Assembly (NCBI RefSeq): GCF_029894335.1
Contig: NZ_JARXZC010000009.1
Location: forward strand, 111,019-175,018
Direction of reading: 5' to 3'
DNA length: 64,000 bases
Source: Kitasatospora sp. MAP5-34
Lineage (GTDB): Bacteria; Actinomycetota; Actinomycetes; Streptomycetales; Streptomycetaceae
Shown here: piece after piece, positions 25,635 through 34,246 of the stretch
Layout of the letters: each line of letters starts with the position of its first letter
Position numbering within the stretch: the stretch's first letter is position 1
Translations under genes and position numbers: made by a program
The notes under the pieces: model-generated
What the model saw: the letters and a program-made list of their open reading frames with translations, nothing else
The model's database searches: none
Told to the model about the DNA's origin: nothing

Positions 25635-26270
25635 TCAGTCCTGTCGGGTGAGGATGTCGGCGAGTTCGGTCAACGAGTTGACGGTCCAGTCGGCGTCGGG
25701 TGCGGTGGCGGTGAGGCCGATGGGTCCGCGACGGATGTGTGCGGCACGGAGGCCTGCGGCAAGGGCGGGGATGATGTCGTTGGCGGGGTGGCCGCCGACG
25801 TAGAGGATCTCTGAGGGGGCGGCGGGCGCCCAGTTGACGATGTGCTGGAAGAACGCGGGCTGCGGCTTGGCGACGCCCCACTCGGCCGAGGTTGCGAGGC
25901 CGTCGATGGGCAGCCGGAGGGAGCGCAGGAGCTGGCCGGCACGGAGGTTCTGGTTCCCGGCTACGCCGACCCACAGGCCCGCGTCCTTGAGACGTTGGAG
26001 GGCGGGGCGGACGTCGGGGTACAGGTCGGTTTCGTCGAGGTACTCATCGTGGCCGGCGGCGCGACGGGCGTCCCATTCGGCGGGGACATCGCAGCCGGAC
26101 CGGATGATGCGGATCGCCTCGGCGTTGTCGAGGCCTTGGGCGAGTACGGCGCCGACGAGTGCGGACATGGTGTGGGTGGGGACCCCGAGCCAGTTTGCCC
26201 AGTCAGCCCAGTAGCGGGTGTCACTCGTTAGTGTCTCGCCGATGTCGAAGACCACTGCCTTGATCGCCAT
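25635..26270 (-). CDS. HAD-family hydrolase
   Basis: A 211-aa phosphatase-like protein. It has motif I DIGETLT (nucleophile Asp, second residue Gly rather than Asp or Met), a helical cap, motif II in VGVAGN, motif III Lys in WGVAKPQPAFF and motif IV GHPANDIIPA. The missing second acidic residue of motif I occurs in some HAD lineages and leaves activity uncertain. It converges on the flavoprotein gene with a 162-nt gap. Confidence 0.83.
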   Translation of the reverse strand: MAIKAVVFDIGETLTSDTRYWADWANWLGVPTHTMSALVGAVLAQGLDNAEAIRIIRSGCDVPAEWDARRAAGHDEYLDETDLYPDVRPALQRLKDAGLWVGVAGNQNLRAGQLLRSLRLPIDGLATSAEWGVAKPQPAFFQHIVNWAPAAPSEILYVGGHPANDIIPALAAGLRAAHIRRGPIGLTATAPDADWTVNSLTELADILTRQD

Positions 26271-26488
26271 GCGCGGGAGCCTACTGGGCGCGGTGCTTCA
26301 GCTATTTGACGGGCCGAGGGCGACGCTCTGTTCGATCCGGTTGACGGCATCCCGGAGGCTGGTGCCCGAATTGGGGTGCAGCTTGCAACTCGTGCTCGAC
26401 CTCGACGGTCGGCTCCTCGACGCGGACCGTGTCGTCGTTCACGGGTCGGGCAGGATGATGATCGACACTGCAAGGGGTGGAGGCGGAC

Positions 26489-27409
26489 ATGGGTGACTTC
26501 CAGATCGATGAGAGCTTCGTGCGGGCCCTCCTGGATGAGCAGCATCCGGACCTTGCAGGGTTGGGCCTCCGTCGGGTTGACGCCGGCTGGGCCAACCAAA
26601 TGTGGCGCCTTGGAGACGAGTTGGCCGTGCGCCTGCCGCGCACGCCGCATGCCCCGTCGCTTCTGCGCAAGGAGCAGGAGTGGCTGCCCGTGCTGGCCCC
26701 GGGTCTTCCGCTCCCGGTGCCGATGCCCGTGCGGGTCGGCGAACCGTCCGTGCGCTTCCCGAGGCCCTGGACCATTGCGACCTGGGTTCCCGGCGAACCG
26801 GGCGACCGTGCCTCGATCAGCTGCGACGACCACGCGGCCGACAGTCTGGCGGGCTTCCTCAGGGCGCTCCACCGGAATGCCCCGGCCGGGGCGCCGACCA
26901 GTCCGAACCGAGGCGTTCCCCTCAGACTGGTCGCGCACGAGTTCGATCGAGCGTTCCAAGCCGTTGCCTCCAGTGGCATCCCCGCCGACGTCCGGAGTGT
27001 CTGGGACGGTGCCGTTTCGGCTCCCGATTGGCAGGGTCCGCCGGTATGGCTTCACGGTGACCTGCATCCGGCGAATGTCGTCGTCTCGGGCGGGACGCTC
27101 TCGGGCGTGATCGACTTCGGTGAACTCTGCGCCGGTGATCCGGCGACGGATCTCGCGGCTGCGTGGTTGCTCCTCCCCGAAGGCGCGGCTGCGCGGTTCT
27201 TCGACGCGTACGCAGACGTGAACGTGGACGCAGACGTGGACGTGAACGTGGACGAGGCGATGATCCGGCGCGCACGAGGGTGGGCCGTCCTGCGCTGCGT
27301 CTCCCTGATCGGCATCGGCCAGGCCTGGGATCGGGGCCTCCCCGGTGGCCAGCCGACCTGGGGACCCGCAGGTCGGGCGGCGCTCGATCGTGTGCTGGCG
27401 GCCGGTTAG
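26489..27409 (+). CDS. APH-family phosphotransferase (aminoglycoside kinase-like)
   Basis: A 306-aa kinase-fold protein. The catalytic loop is WLHGDLHPANVVV and the metal-binding segment VIDFGELCAGDPATDLA. The N-terminal lobe has DELAVRLPRTPHAP and the hinge TIATWVPGEP. The family phosphorylates aminoglycosides, macrolides or small metabolites; the substrate is unknown. ATG 26489 has GGAGG 5 nt upstream. Residues near 240-255 are an acidic Val/Asn/Asp repeat encoded by short DNA repeats (about 27212-27256), probably a slippage expansion. Confidence 0.87.
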   Translation: MGDFQIDESFVRALLDEQHPDLAGLGLRRVDAGWANQMWRLGDELAVRLPRTPHAPSLLRKEQEWLPVLAPGLPLPVPMPVRVGEPSVRFPRPWTIATWVPGEPGDRASISCDDHAADSLAGFLRALHRNAPAGAPTSPNRGVPLRLVAHEFDRAFQAVASSGIPADVRSVWDGAVSAPDWQGPPVWLHGDLHPANVVVSGGTLSGVIDFGELCAGDPATDLAAAWLLLPEGAAARFFDAYADVNVDADVDVNVDEAMIRRARGWAVLRCVSLIGIGQAWDRGLPGGQPTWGPAGRAALDRVLAAG

Positions 27410-27494
27410 GGCTGTGACCGCATACGTTCACCGGGTGGGCTGAGGTCTTCCCTCTGGCTGAGATCAGCGAGATGCTGCACGTGGGGAGGCTGAC

Positions 27495-27785
27495 ATGAGC
27501 TGGATGGGACCAAGCACCGCTGACGAGGTGACCGTTCCCGACATAGTCGGGCTGATCGTGACGGACGCACGGAAAGTCGCGTGGGAGGCGGGCGTGGTCA
27601 TCGCCGCCGCCGATCCGGACGGACCGCCCGTCAGGGCCCTGACCTGGCCTGGAGTCTGGGTGGTCACCGCCCAGACTCCGGCCCCCGGCTCCCGGATGCG
27701 CCGCCGGGGCTCGCTGGTGATCGAGTTCAGGAAGGTGCCCGGCGGCGAGGCCGGGGATCGAGAACCACGCCCTCCGTCGCCCTGA
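27495..27785 (+). CDS. Single PASTA-domain protein
   Basis: A 96-aa protein with one PASTA domain: VTVPDIVGLIVTDARKVAWE at the start, then VVTAQTPAPGSRMRRRGSL. PASTA domains bind peptidoglycan fragments in kinases and penicillin-binding proteins, but this copy has no signal peptide or kinase and so may be cytosolic. The ATG is preceded by GGGGAGG. The gene lies between the kinase-like and methyltransferase genes on the same strand. Confidence 0.8.
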   Translation: MSWMGPSTADEVTVPDIVGLIVTDARKVAWEAGVVIAAADPDGPPVRALTWPGVWVVTAQTPAPGSRMRRRGSLVIEFRKVPGGEAGDREPRPPSP

Positions 27786-27858
27786 AGCCCTGCTGCCACG
27801 GCCTAGGCTGGTGGGAGTGCAGTGTGTTCGGAACAGGACCTGGAGCAGGAGAGCGGCG

Positions 27859-28524
27859 ATGGACGGCGGTGACCAGGAACTGGCCGAGGTCCAGCGTGAG
27901 CACTGGGAGCGGACCTACGGCGCCCACCCCGGCATGTACGGCGAACAGCCCTCCGATCCGGCGGTTTACGCCGCCGAGGTGTTTCGGGCGGCGGGCGCGG
28001 CCGACGTGCTGGAGCTGGGCGCCGGGCACGGCCGCGACGCGCTGTTCTTCGCCCGCTGCGGCTTCACCGTGCTGGCCGGCGACTTCAGCCCGGTGGGCCT
28101 GGAGCAGTTGCGCGAGGCGGCGGCGGCCGCAGTGCTGGCCGGGAAGGTGACGACCGTCGTGCACGATGTACGCGAGCCGCTGCCGTTGGCCGACGCGTCC
28201 GTGGACGCCGTCTTCGCCCACATGCTGCTGTGCATGGCCCTGTCGACCAAGGAGCTCCACGCCTTGGTCACCGAGGTTCGCCGAGTCCTGCGACCGGGCG
28301 GCAGCTTCGTGTACACCGTCCGCCACACGGGCGACGCCCACTTCGGAGCCGGTATCGGTCGCGGTGAAGACATCTGGGAGCACGGCGGGTTCGCCGTCCA
28401 CTTCTTCCCCCGCGACCTGGTCGACGCCCTCGCCGACGGCTGGGACCTCACCGAGGTCCACCCTTTCGAGGAGGGCGACCTCCCCCGCCGCCTGTGGCGC
28501 GTCACCCAGACCCTGCCCCGGTGA
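27859..28524 (+). CDS. Class I SAM-dependent methyltransferase
   Basis: A 221-aa methyltransferase. SAM-binding motif I is VLELGAGHGRDALFFAR, motif II acidic region LAGDFSP, motif IV-like DASVDAVFAHMLLCMAL and post-motif VRRVLRPGGSFVYTVRH. The N-terminal YGEQPSDPAVYAAEVF is like members that methylate small acids or chalcogen compounds. The substrate is not known. ATG 27859 has AGGAGAG 5 nt upstream. Confidence 0.87.
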   Translation: MDGGDQELAEVQREHWERTYGAHPGMYGEQPSDPAVYAAEVFRAAGAADVLELGAGHGRDALFFARCGFTVLAGDFSPVGLEQLREAAAAAVLAGKVTTVVHDVREPLPLADASVDAVFAHMLLCMALSTKELHALVTEVRRVLRPGGSFVYTVRHTGDAHFGAGIGRGEDIWEHGGFAVHFFPRDLVDALADGWDLTEVHPFEEGDLPRRLWRVTQTLPR

Positions 28525-28564
28525 TCGCCCGGTGGCACAGCTGTACATCTGCCACATTGGTTAC

Positions 28565-28705
28565 ATGAGCGAGCCGGTTATCGAGTCGATGGCCACGGTC
28601 CGCAGTCACTTGGCGGACGTCCTCGATCGCGCCCGTCGGGACGAGACGCCCACGATCATCACTCGGCGCGGCAGGCGTGAGTTGCCGGTCTGCCGCCCTG
28701 CCCGG
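28565..28705 (+). pseudogene. Truncated YefM/Phd-type antitoxin
   Basis: From ATG 28565, translation gives about 40 residues clearly of the Phd/YefM DNA-binding domain (ESMATVRSHLADVLDRARR, then TPTIITRRGRRE). The normal continuation (Ala-Val-Leu-Val and the toxin-wrapping helix) is replaced by unrelated Cys/Arg-rich sequence that runs into the WD40 gene. No toxin gene follows. The break near 28682 looks like a recombination junction. Confidence 0.7.
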
Positions 28706-28740
28706 GGCGTGTGTCGGTCGGGCTGTCTAGGGTGGCGGCC

Positions 28741-30828
28741 ATGTCTGACGCTGTGCGGGACAACGCTTCTTGGGCCTCGACGAGTGATGCCGACGGGTGG
28801 TTGACGGATCCGCGTTTTCTGGTGCAGGCGGATCCGGGGCGGGTGGTGGCGGTTCTTGACGGTGCGTCAAGTCATCGGGCGCGGTCGGCTGCGGCGGTGT
28901 ACCGGGCGTCGGCGCACCTGCACCGGGACGCCACCGCGGACGTGCGCCGACAGCTGCTGGCCGTCGACGCGGCCCGCTTCGGGGACCAGGACCTGGCGGC
29001 GCGGATCGCCGCCCTCCCGGCCACTAGCGAACCCGCCTCGCGTTGGCAACTGGACTGGGCGACCGGCTCGCTGGTCACCCATCGGCTCCGGCACTCCGCT
29101 GCCGGCCACCACGGCGAGGTGAACGGGGTGGCGACGGCGGTGGTGGACGGCCGTCCGGTCGCGGTCACCGTCGGCGGGCGTGGGAGTGTGCTGATGCGGG
29201 ACCTGGCGGACCGTAAGCCGGTCGGACACCCTCTTGTCGGCCACACCGACCGGGTGTACTCGGTGGCGACGGCGGTGCTGGACGGCCGCCCGGTCGCGGT
29301 CACCGGCAGCGAGGACCGGACCATGCGGATGTGGGACCTGGCCGCTCGCGAGCAGATCGGCGAACCCTTCAGCGGGAGCACCGGCCGGGTGTGCAGGATG
29401 GCGACGACAGTGCTGGCCGGCCGTCCGATCGCGGTCACCGGCACCATGTCCAAGGTCGTACGGGTCTGGGACCTTGCCACCCGCGAGCAGATCGGCGGAC
29501 GCCTCGGGGGCTGGGCCGGGGCGGTGGCGACGGCTGCGGTGGACGGCCGTCCGGTGGCCCTGACGGCCGAGGGGAACACGGTTCGGGTCTGGGACCTGGC
29601 GACCCACCAGCAGGTCGGGCAGCCGCTCACCGGTCACCGAGGCGCGGTGGGCGCGGTGGCGACGGCGGTGCTGGACGGTCGCCCGGTCGCGGTCACCGGC
29701 GGCTGGGGCGGGACGGTTCGGATCTGGGACCTGCACACCGGCCGACAGGTCGGGCAGCCGCTCACCGGTCACCGAGGCGCGGTGGGCGCGGTGGCGACAG
29801 CGGTGCTGGACGGCCGCCCGGTCGCGGTCACCGGTGACAGGGACGGCGTCGTACGGATGTGGGACCTGACCACCCGCGAGCAGATCGGCGAACCCCTCAC
29901 CGGCCACACCGGCGTGCTGGAAGCCCTGGCGACAGCGGTGGTGGACGGTCGCCCGGTCGCCGTCACCGCCGGCCGGGAAGGGAAGGTGCGGGTGTGGGCC
30001 CTGGCCCCCGGGCAGGCGGTCGGCGCGCAACTCCCCGGCCACGACCGAACTGTGGACCGGGTGGCTGCGGTGGCGGTGGGCGGTCGCCCGGTGGTGGCCG
30101 CAGCCGGAACCGGCTGGGACGGGACAGTGCGGGTGTTCGATCTGGGCACCGGCCGACAGCTCTGTCGGCCCCTCGCCAGAGGGGCTGTCAGGTGGGTGGG
30201 TGCGGTGGCGGCGGTGGTGGACGGTCGCCAGGTCGCCGTAACCGGCGACTCGGCGGGGGTGCGGGTGTGGGATCGGGCCACCCGCGAGCAGATCGGCAGG
30301 ACCCTCACCGATTCGGTGTCAGGGGTCGCGGGTGCAGTGGTGGACGGTCGCCCGGTCGTGATCAGCGGCGCCGACTGCGGCAGCGACAGCTGGTGGCACC
30401 ACAACGCGGCGCGGGTGTGGGACCTCGCCACCCACGAGGAGGTCGGCGCGCCCCTCCCCGGGCACGACTACGTGATGGAGGCGGTGGCGACGACCGTGCT
30501 GGACGGATGCCCGGTCGCCCTCACCGCGAGCTGGGACGCGGTGCGGGTATGGGACCTCGCCACCCGTACGCAGATCGGCGAACCCCTCACCGACAAGGTG
30601 TCGGCGATGGTGACCGGGGTGCTGGAAGGCCGCCAGGTCGCCGTCACCGGCGGTGAAACCGACCGCGACAGCGGACAGGGGGCGGTGCGGGTGTGGGACC
30701 TCGCCACCCGCGAGCAGATCGGGCCGGAGCTGGCCTTCCCGCTGCCTGTGGAGTCCCTCGCCCTGGCACCGGGAGACAGGCTGGTGGTCGGCTTCGGCTG
30801 GGAGGTCGCCGTACTGTCCTACCGCTGA
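28741..30828 (+). CDS. WD40 repeat protein with conserved N-terminal module (paralogue 1)
   Basis: A 695-aa protein. Residues 20-115 are the module shared with two other genes in this window (LTDPRFLVQADPGRVVAVLD, AAAVYRASAHLHRDA, RWQLDWATGS). About 13 WD units of about 45 residues follow, each of the type VATAVLDGRPVAVTG plus VRVWDLATREQIG. The chain ends VVGFGWEVAVLSYR. It probably forms two beta-propellers acting as a protein-binding scaffold. No enzyme motif, signal peptide or membrane span is seen. ATG 28741 matches the MSD start of paralogue 3. Blades 5 and 6 are nearly identical at DNA level. Confidence 0.88.
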   Translation: MSDAVRDNASWASTSDADGWLTDPRFLVQADPGRVVAVLDGASSHRARSAAAVYRASAHLHRDATADVRRQLLAVDAARFGDQDLAARIAALPATSEPASRWQLDWATGSLVTHRLRHSAAGHHGEVNGVATAVVDGRPVAVTVGGRGSVLMRDLADRKPVGHPLVGHTDRVYSVATAVLDGRPVAVTGSEDRTMRMWDLAAREQIGEPFSGSTGRVCRMATTVLAGRPIAVTGTMSKVVRVWDLATREQIGGRLGGWAGAVATAAVDGRPVALTAEGNTVRVWDLATHQQVGQPLTGHRGAVGAVATAVLDGRPVAVTGGWGGTVRIWDLHTGRQVGQPLTGHRGAVGAVATAVLDGRPVAVTGDRDGVVRMWDLTTREQIGEPLTGHTGVLEALATAVVDGRPVAVTAGREGKVRVWALAPGQAVGAQLPGHDRTVDRVAAVAVGGRPVVAAAGTGWDGTVRVFDLGTGRQLCRPLARGAVRWVGAVAAVVDGRQVAVTGDSAGVRVWDRATREQIGRTLTDSVSGVAGAVVDGRPVVISGADCGSDSWWHHNAARVWDLATHEEVGAPLPGHDYVMEAVATTVLDGCPVALTASWDAVRVWDLATRTQIGEPLTDKVSAMVTGVLEGRQVAVTGGETDRDSGQGAVRVWDLATREQIGPELAFPLPVESLALAPGDRLVVGFGWEVAVLSYR

Positions 30829-30979
30829 CCGCGAGGGCCGGTTGACGGCGCGATGTTCTGTGCCCTCTGTACCGGATTCGGGCTTCTGCCGTACCGAAAT
30901 CCGAACGCACCGTTGCACGCTGGTACCAGCTTCTCGAAGTCCCTCTTCGTCTACACGAAGCGATACCTGGAGGAATCAG

Positions 30980-31381
30980 TTGTTCGGCTCGAAGAAGGTT
31001 GCCCTCGCGCTTCTCGCCCCCCTCGCCGCAGCGCTGGCGCTCGCACCGACGACGGCGGTGGCCGCATCGCCGGCCGTGGGAACGTCGACCGCTGTGGCCC
31101 ACTGGGCCCCGCCGTTCCAGCCGCCGACGACGCATGACTGCTATTCGGATGTGGCGCCGAGTGCCATTGACAGGCTCAGCCAGCACGTCCAGGACCGAAT
31201 GGACGAACGCGGGGTCAGCCGGGACCAGCTCGACAACGCCATCCGGATCGGCGCCAGGAACGCGAAGTGCCAGCCGAACGGTAACTGGCGCTACACGCTG
31301 GGAATGAGCGATGGTGAGCTGACGGTCATCGTGGGGCTCGGGAACGGCGGCTGGGTCGCCGTCACCGCCTGGTGGAACTAA
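30980..31381 (+). CDS. Secreted DUF4258-like protein
   Basis: A 133-aa protein from TTG 30980, supported by GGAGG 6 nt upstream and a good signal peptide (KKVALALLAPLAAALALA, cleavage after AVAA). The mature part holds HVQDRMDERGVSRDQLDNAI, GARNAKCQPNGNWRYTLG and VIVGLGNGGWVAVTAWWN. This resembles DUF4258, a small fold related to toxin-like nucleases; two cysteines could form a disulfide. An exported member is unusual. It may be a secreted effector or a structural protein; activity is unknown. Confidence 0.75.
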   Translation: MFGSKKVALALLAPLAAALALAPTTAVAASPAVGTSTAVAHWAPPFQPPTTHDCYSDVAPSAIDRLSQHVQDRMDERGVSRDQLDNAIRIGARNAKCQPNGNWRYTLGMSDGELTVIVGLGNGGWVAVTAWWN

Positions 31382-31395
31382 CCGTCAACTCGGTT

Positions 31396-31423
31396 GGGCC
31401 GCACGCTGGTCGGCGTGCGGCCC
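31396..31423. terminator. Terminator, 11-bp stem
   Basis: GGGCCGCACGC and GCGTGCGGCCC pair around a 6-nt loop, 14 nt after the stop of the secreted protein gene. Confidence 0.85.
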
Positions 31424-31641
31424 ACCGCCGTGCGGGCCCGTCGCGGCGCTGTGTGGAGGAAGCGGGCGATCAACCGTCGGACAGTGGTGGCGAACTCCAC
31501 GAAGGCGGCCCAGGTTTCGCGCGTTGCCACCCGGGCGGCTGACGTTGCCAAAAGTAGTGGAGTAGTCACCAACTGTGGTCTCTGGCCTCCGTTTGGGTGT
31601 AGCGTGACGCCGGAACGGGTCGCCCCTGCCGGAAAAGGGGC

Positions 31642-31676
31642 GAGCCCGGCAGGTGTTGTCGCACCAGGCCGGGCTC
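31642..31676 (+). promoter_or_regulatory. Leader hairpin upstream of a winged-helix protein
   Basis: GAGCCCGGC (31642-31650) pairs with GCCGGGCTC (31668-31676), and the inner GGTG/CACC pair extends the stem. It stands 32 nt before the start codon at 31709, probably within the 5' leader. The rest of the 31424-31708 spacer shows only promoter-like AT-richer sequence near 31550-31600. Confidence 0.45.
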
Positions 31677-31708
31677 TTCACCCGCCAAGTGGAAAAGAGC
31701 CACTGGGG

Positions 31709-32614
31709 ATGCTCAGGAATGTTATCGCGCCTTCGCGCGACTTCACGCAGATCGCCAACACGCTTGTCTGGGACGAGAGTCTGTCGGACGCGGCGTTCCG
31801 GCTGCTGGTGCGGTCGTTGGCGCTGCCGCCCTCGCAGGCGCGTTCGACCACCGTCACCGAGTTGGCGGCCGGGTTGTCCGGCGGCCGGATCACCGTGGAC
31901 CGGGCGCGGCGTCAGTTGACCCGGGCCGGGCTGCTGCACTCCACGCGGTGGCGCAACGCCACCGGGCAGGTGCGGACGGAGTCGCTGGTCTCCAACGTGC
32001 CGCTGACCGAGGCTGATGCGGAGCGGCTGTTCGCCGACCACTTCGGGCGCGGTGGTGGCGGTGGCGGCCCGCGTGCCGGGAGGCGAGGCTCCGGCGGGAC
32101 CACTGCGCGGGGGTCCGGCACCGCCCTCCCTGCGGGAGAAGACTCGGGGGAGGAGAAGACTTCCCCCCTCCCGGTCCCGGTGCGGCCGCCGGAGCTGGAA
32201 GCCGACGAGGCTGAGGCCGAACGTGTGCTGCGCTCGCTGCGCCGCACCGATCCACGGCTCGTCCTCGGTGCCGCCGAGGTGCGGCGGTTGCTGCCGCTGG
32301 CCGCCGAGTGGCTGGCCAGGGGGGTGAGTTCGGCGAGCATGCTGTACGCGCTGACCGCAGGTCTGCCCCAGCAGGTGAAGAGCCCGGCCGCGTTGGTGCA
32401 GTGCCGTCTGCGGGACAAGATGCCGGAGGCCGCGCGGGCCGTCCCACTGACGGACTGTGAGGGCTGTGAGCGTGCTTTCCGTCCGGTCAACGGGGAGCAG
32501 CAGTGCGGGAGTTGTCGCCGGAAGACGGCGGCTGCCGCGCCCGGCCTCCGGGTGGGCGAGAGCGGTGCGCGGATCGGCTGGCGCGAACGGGTGGGGATGG
32601 TTGCGCCGAGTTGA
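31709..32614 (+). CDS. Helix-turn-helix protein of streptomycete accessory type
   Basis: A 301-aa protein. The N-terminal 85 residues have a winged-helix pattern (SDAAFRLLVRSLALP, TVTELAAGLSGGRITVDRAR, LTRAGLLHSTRW). A Gly/Arg/Ser linker follows. The C-terminal domain (LVLGAAEVRRLLPLAAEWLA) ends in a CEGC/CGSC pair that looks like a small zinc knuckle. Similar proteins are common in streptomycetes as putative replication- or transcription-related factors. The function is unproven. ATG 31709 follows a GGGG run closely. Confidence 0.75.
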   Translation: MLRNVIAPSRDFTQIANTLVWDESLSDAAFRLLVRSLALPPSQARSTTVTELAAGLSGGRITVDRARRQLTRAGLLHSTRWRNATGQVRTESLVSNVPLTEADAERLFADHFGRGGGGGGPRAGRRGSGGTTARGSGTALPAGEDSGEEKTSPLPVPVRPPELEADEAEAERVLRSLRRTDPRLVLGAAEVRRLLPLAAEWLARGVSSASMLYALTAGLPQQVKSPAALVQCRLRDKMPEAARAVPLTDCEGCERAFRPVNGEQQCGSCRRKTAAAAPGLRVGESGARIGWRERVGMVAPS

Positions 32615-32771
32615 CGCCCCTGAGGTCGTCTCGGGCCGTCTCGGGGTTGTCCCTGGGTGCTGTTCGGGGTGTGGTCAGGGGGCGTCCCCGATGACCGGAC
32701 GATCATGTTCCGGCAGGCTGGTCGTTGAGCGGGCAACCTGGCCGCCGCCGATCACCCTGGAGCCCTGAACC

Positions 32772-34016
32772 GTGAACACCCGCCTGCGCCGTTCCCGTTG
32801 GACCACCCTCGCCGCCTCCGGCGCGCTACTCGTGGCGCTGACGGCCGGTGCGGCCGCGCCGGCGTTCGCGGCCGGTCCGGCTGGTCCGGCCGCTTCGGAT
32901 GTCCCCGCCGCCTCGGCCACGCAGCTGCCGCCGTTGGACGCGGCCGCGCTGAGCAAGGCCATCAGCGGCCTGCCCAACGCCGATGTCACCGGCGCTCTGG
33001 TCCGGGTCACCGGCGGGGCCGGGAAGTGGTCGGGCACCTCGGGCAGCGCCGATCTGACGACGGGTCAGAAAGTCTCTGCTGACGGCAGTTTCCGGATCGG
33101 CAGCATCTCAAAGGTGTTCACCGCCACTGTTGCGCTCCAGCTCGTCGCCGAGCACCGCCTTGACCTGGACGGCACCGTCCAGCAGTACCTGCCGGGTGTA
33201 CTCCCGGCCGGCTACCCGGCCGTCACCGTCGGCCAGTTGCTCAACCACACCAGTGGCCTGCCGATCGGCGACAGCAGCTCGATTTGGGGTGACGGCAGCA
33301 ACCAGTGGTTCGTCGACCACCGCATGCACGGCGTCACTCCCGAGCAGGTGGTCGCCGACGGCCTCACGTACCCGATGGAGTTCCAGCCCGGCACCGCGCA
33401 GGAGTACAACGGGCTCAACACCTTCATCGCCGGGATGATCGTCGAGAAGGTCACCGGGCAGACCTTCGCCCACGAGGTGCAGACCCGGATCGCCCGGCCG
33501 CTCGGCCTGCACCGCACGTACGTGCCCGAGGCCACCGACACCCGGCTGCCCGGCCCGCACGCCCACGGCTATCTGACCGTCACCAACCCCGACGGCACCA
33601 CCCGTGAGGCCGACGTGACCGAGCAGAGCCCGTGGCCGTGGGCCGAGGGCGGCATGATCTCGACCGCCCCCGAGCTGGACCGCTTCATGACCGCGCTGTT
33701 CCGTGGCCGCCTGCTGCCGCCCGCCCAGCAGGCACTGCTCTTCACCGTCCCGGACGTCCCCAACCACCACAACAAGAACTGCGCGGGGACCCACGCCTGC
33801 TTCAGCACCGGCCTGATGAGCGCCACCCTCCCCGGCGGCACCGTGATCTGGGGCAAAACCGGCTCCCGTCCCGGCTACACCAGCGGCATGTTCGCCACCC
33901 GCGACGGCAGCCGTCACCTGGTCTACTCGATCAACCCGACCGGCCTGACCGGCGCCGAGGCTCCGTACATCATGCGGATCGCCATGGCGGCGTTCGGGCC
34001 GAGTGCGTCCTCCTGA
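32772..34016 (+). CDS. Secreted serine hydrolase (class C beta-lactamase/DD-peptidase family)
   Basis: A 414-aa exported protein with a signal peptide over residues 1-33 (ending AFAA). The catalytic SxxK tetrad is Ser111-Lys114 (RIGSISKVFTATV), followed by LLNHTSGLP and a KTG-type box in WGKTGSRPGY. The second motif reads YNG instead of the usual YxN, so the third catalytic-region residue is changed. Family members are D-alanyl-D-alanine carboxypeptidases or esterases. The GTG start at 32772 gives the signal peptide directly. Confidence 0.88.
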   Translation: MNTRLRRSRWTTLAASGALLVALTAGAAAPAFAAGPAGPAASDVPAASATQLPPLDAAALSKAISGLPNADVTGALVRVTGGAGKWSGTSGSADLTTGQKVSADGSFRIGSISKVFTATVALQLVAEHRLDLDGTVQQYLPGVLPAGYPAVTVGQLLNHTSGLPIGDSSSIWGDGSNQWFVDHRMHGVTPEQVVADGLTYPMEFQPGTAQEYNGLNTFIAGMIVEKVTGQTFAHEVQTRIARPLGLHRTYVPEATDTRLPGPHAHGYLTVTNPDGTTREADVTEQSPWPWAEGGMISTAPELDRFMTALFRGRLLPPAQQALLFTVPDVPNHHNKNCAGTHACFSTGLMSATLPGGTVIWGKTGSRPGYTSGMFATRDGSRHLVYSINPTGLTGAEAPYIMRIAMAAFGPSASS

Positions 34017-34246
34017 CGGCAGGCAGGCGCGACATCAGGCCGTTTGAAGGCCTGCTCGAAGCCGCCCGCAGTGGCACCTCCCTGCGGCGGCTTCGAAGCG
34101 GAAGCTTGAACGGATCCGCCGGTCGACAGTAGTGTTGAACGTGTTCAAAAAATGTGGCAGGCTGGCTCCGGGCCTGCACTGGATGGTCGATGCCCACGGC
34201 AGTGTGCCTGGCATGCGGTCGAGAGAATCAAGTTGATGGGCGGGGC

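Noticed and set aside
26302..26442. Minus-strand 46-codon frame from a GTG, acidic start and Cys near the end, resembling a precursor peptide
   Set aside because: No ribosome site, no modifying-enzyme gene nearby, and weak codon bias in its second half.
30919..30930. Perfect palindrome GCTGGTACCAGC upstream of the secreted DUF4258-like gene
   Set aside because: Single 12-bp palindrome without a second copy or known regulator; chance is likely.
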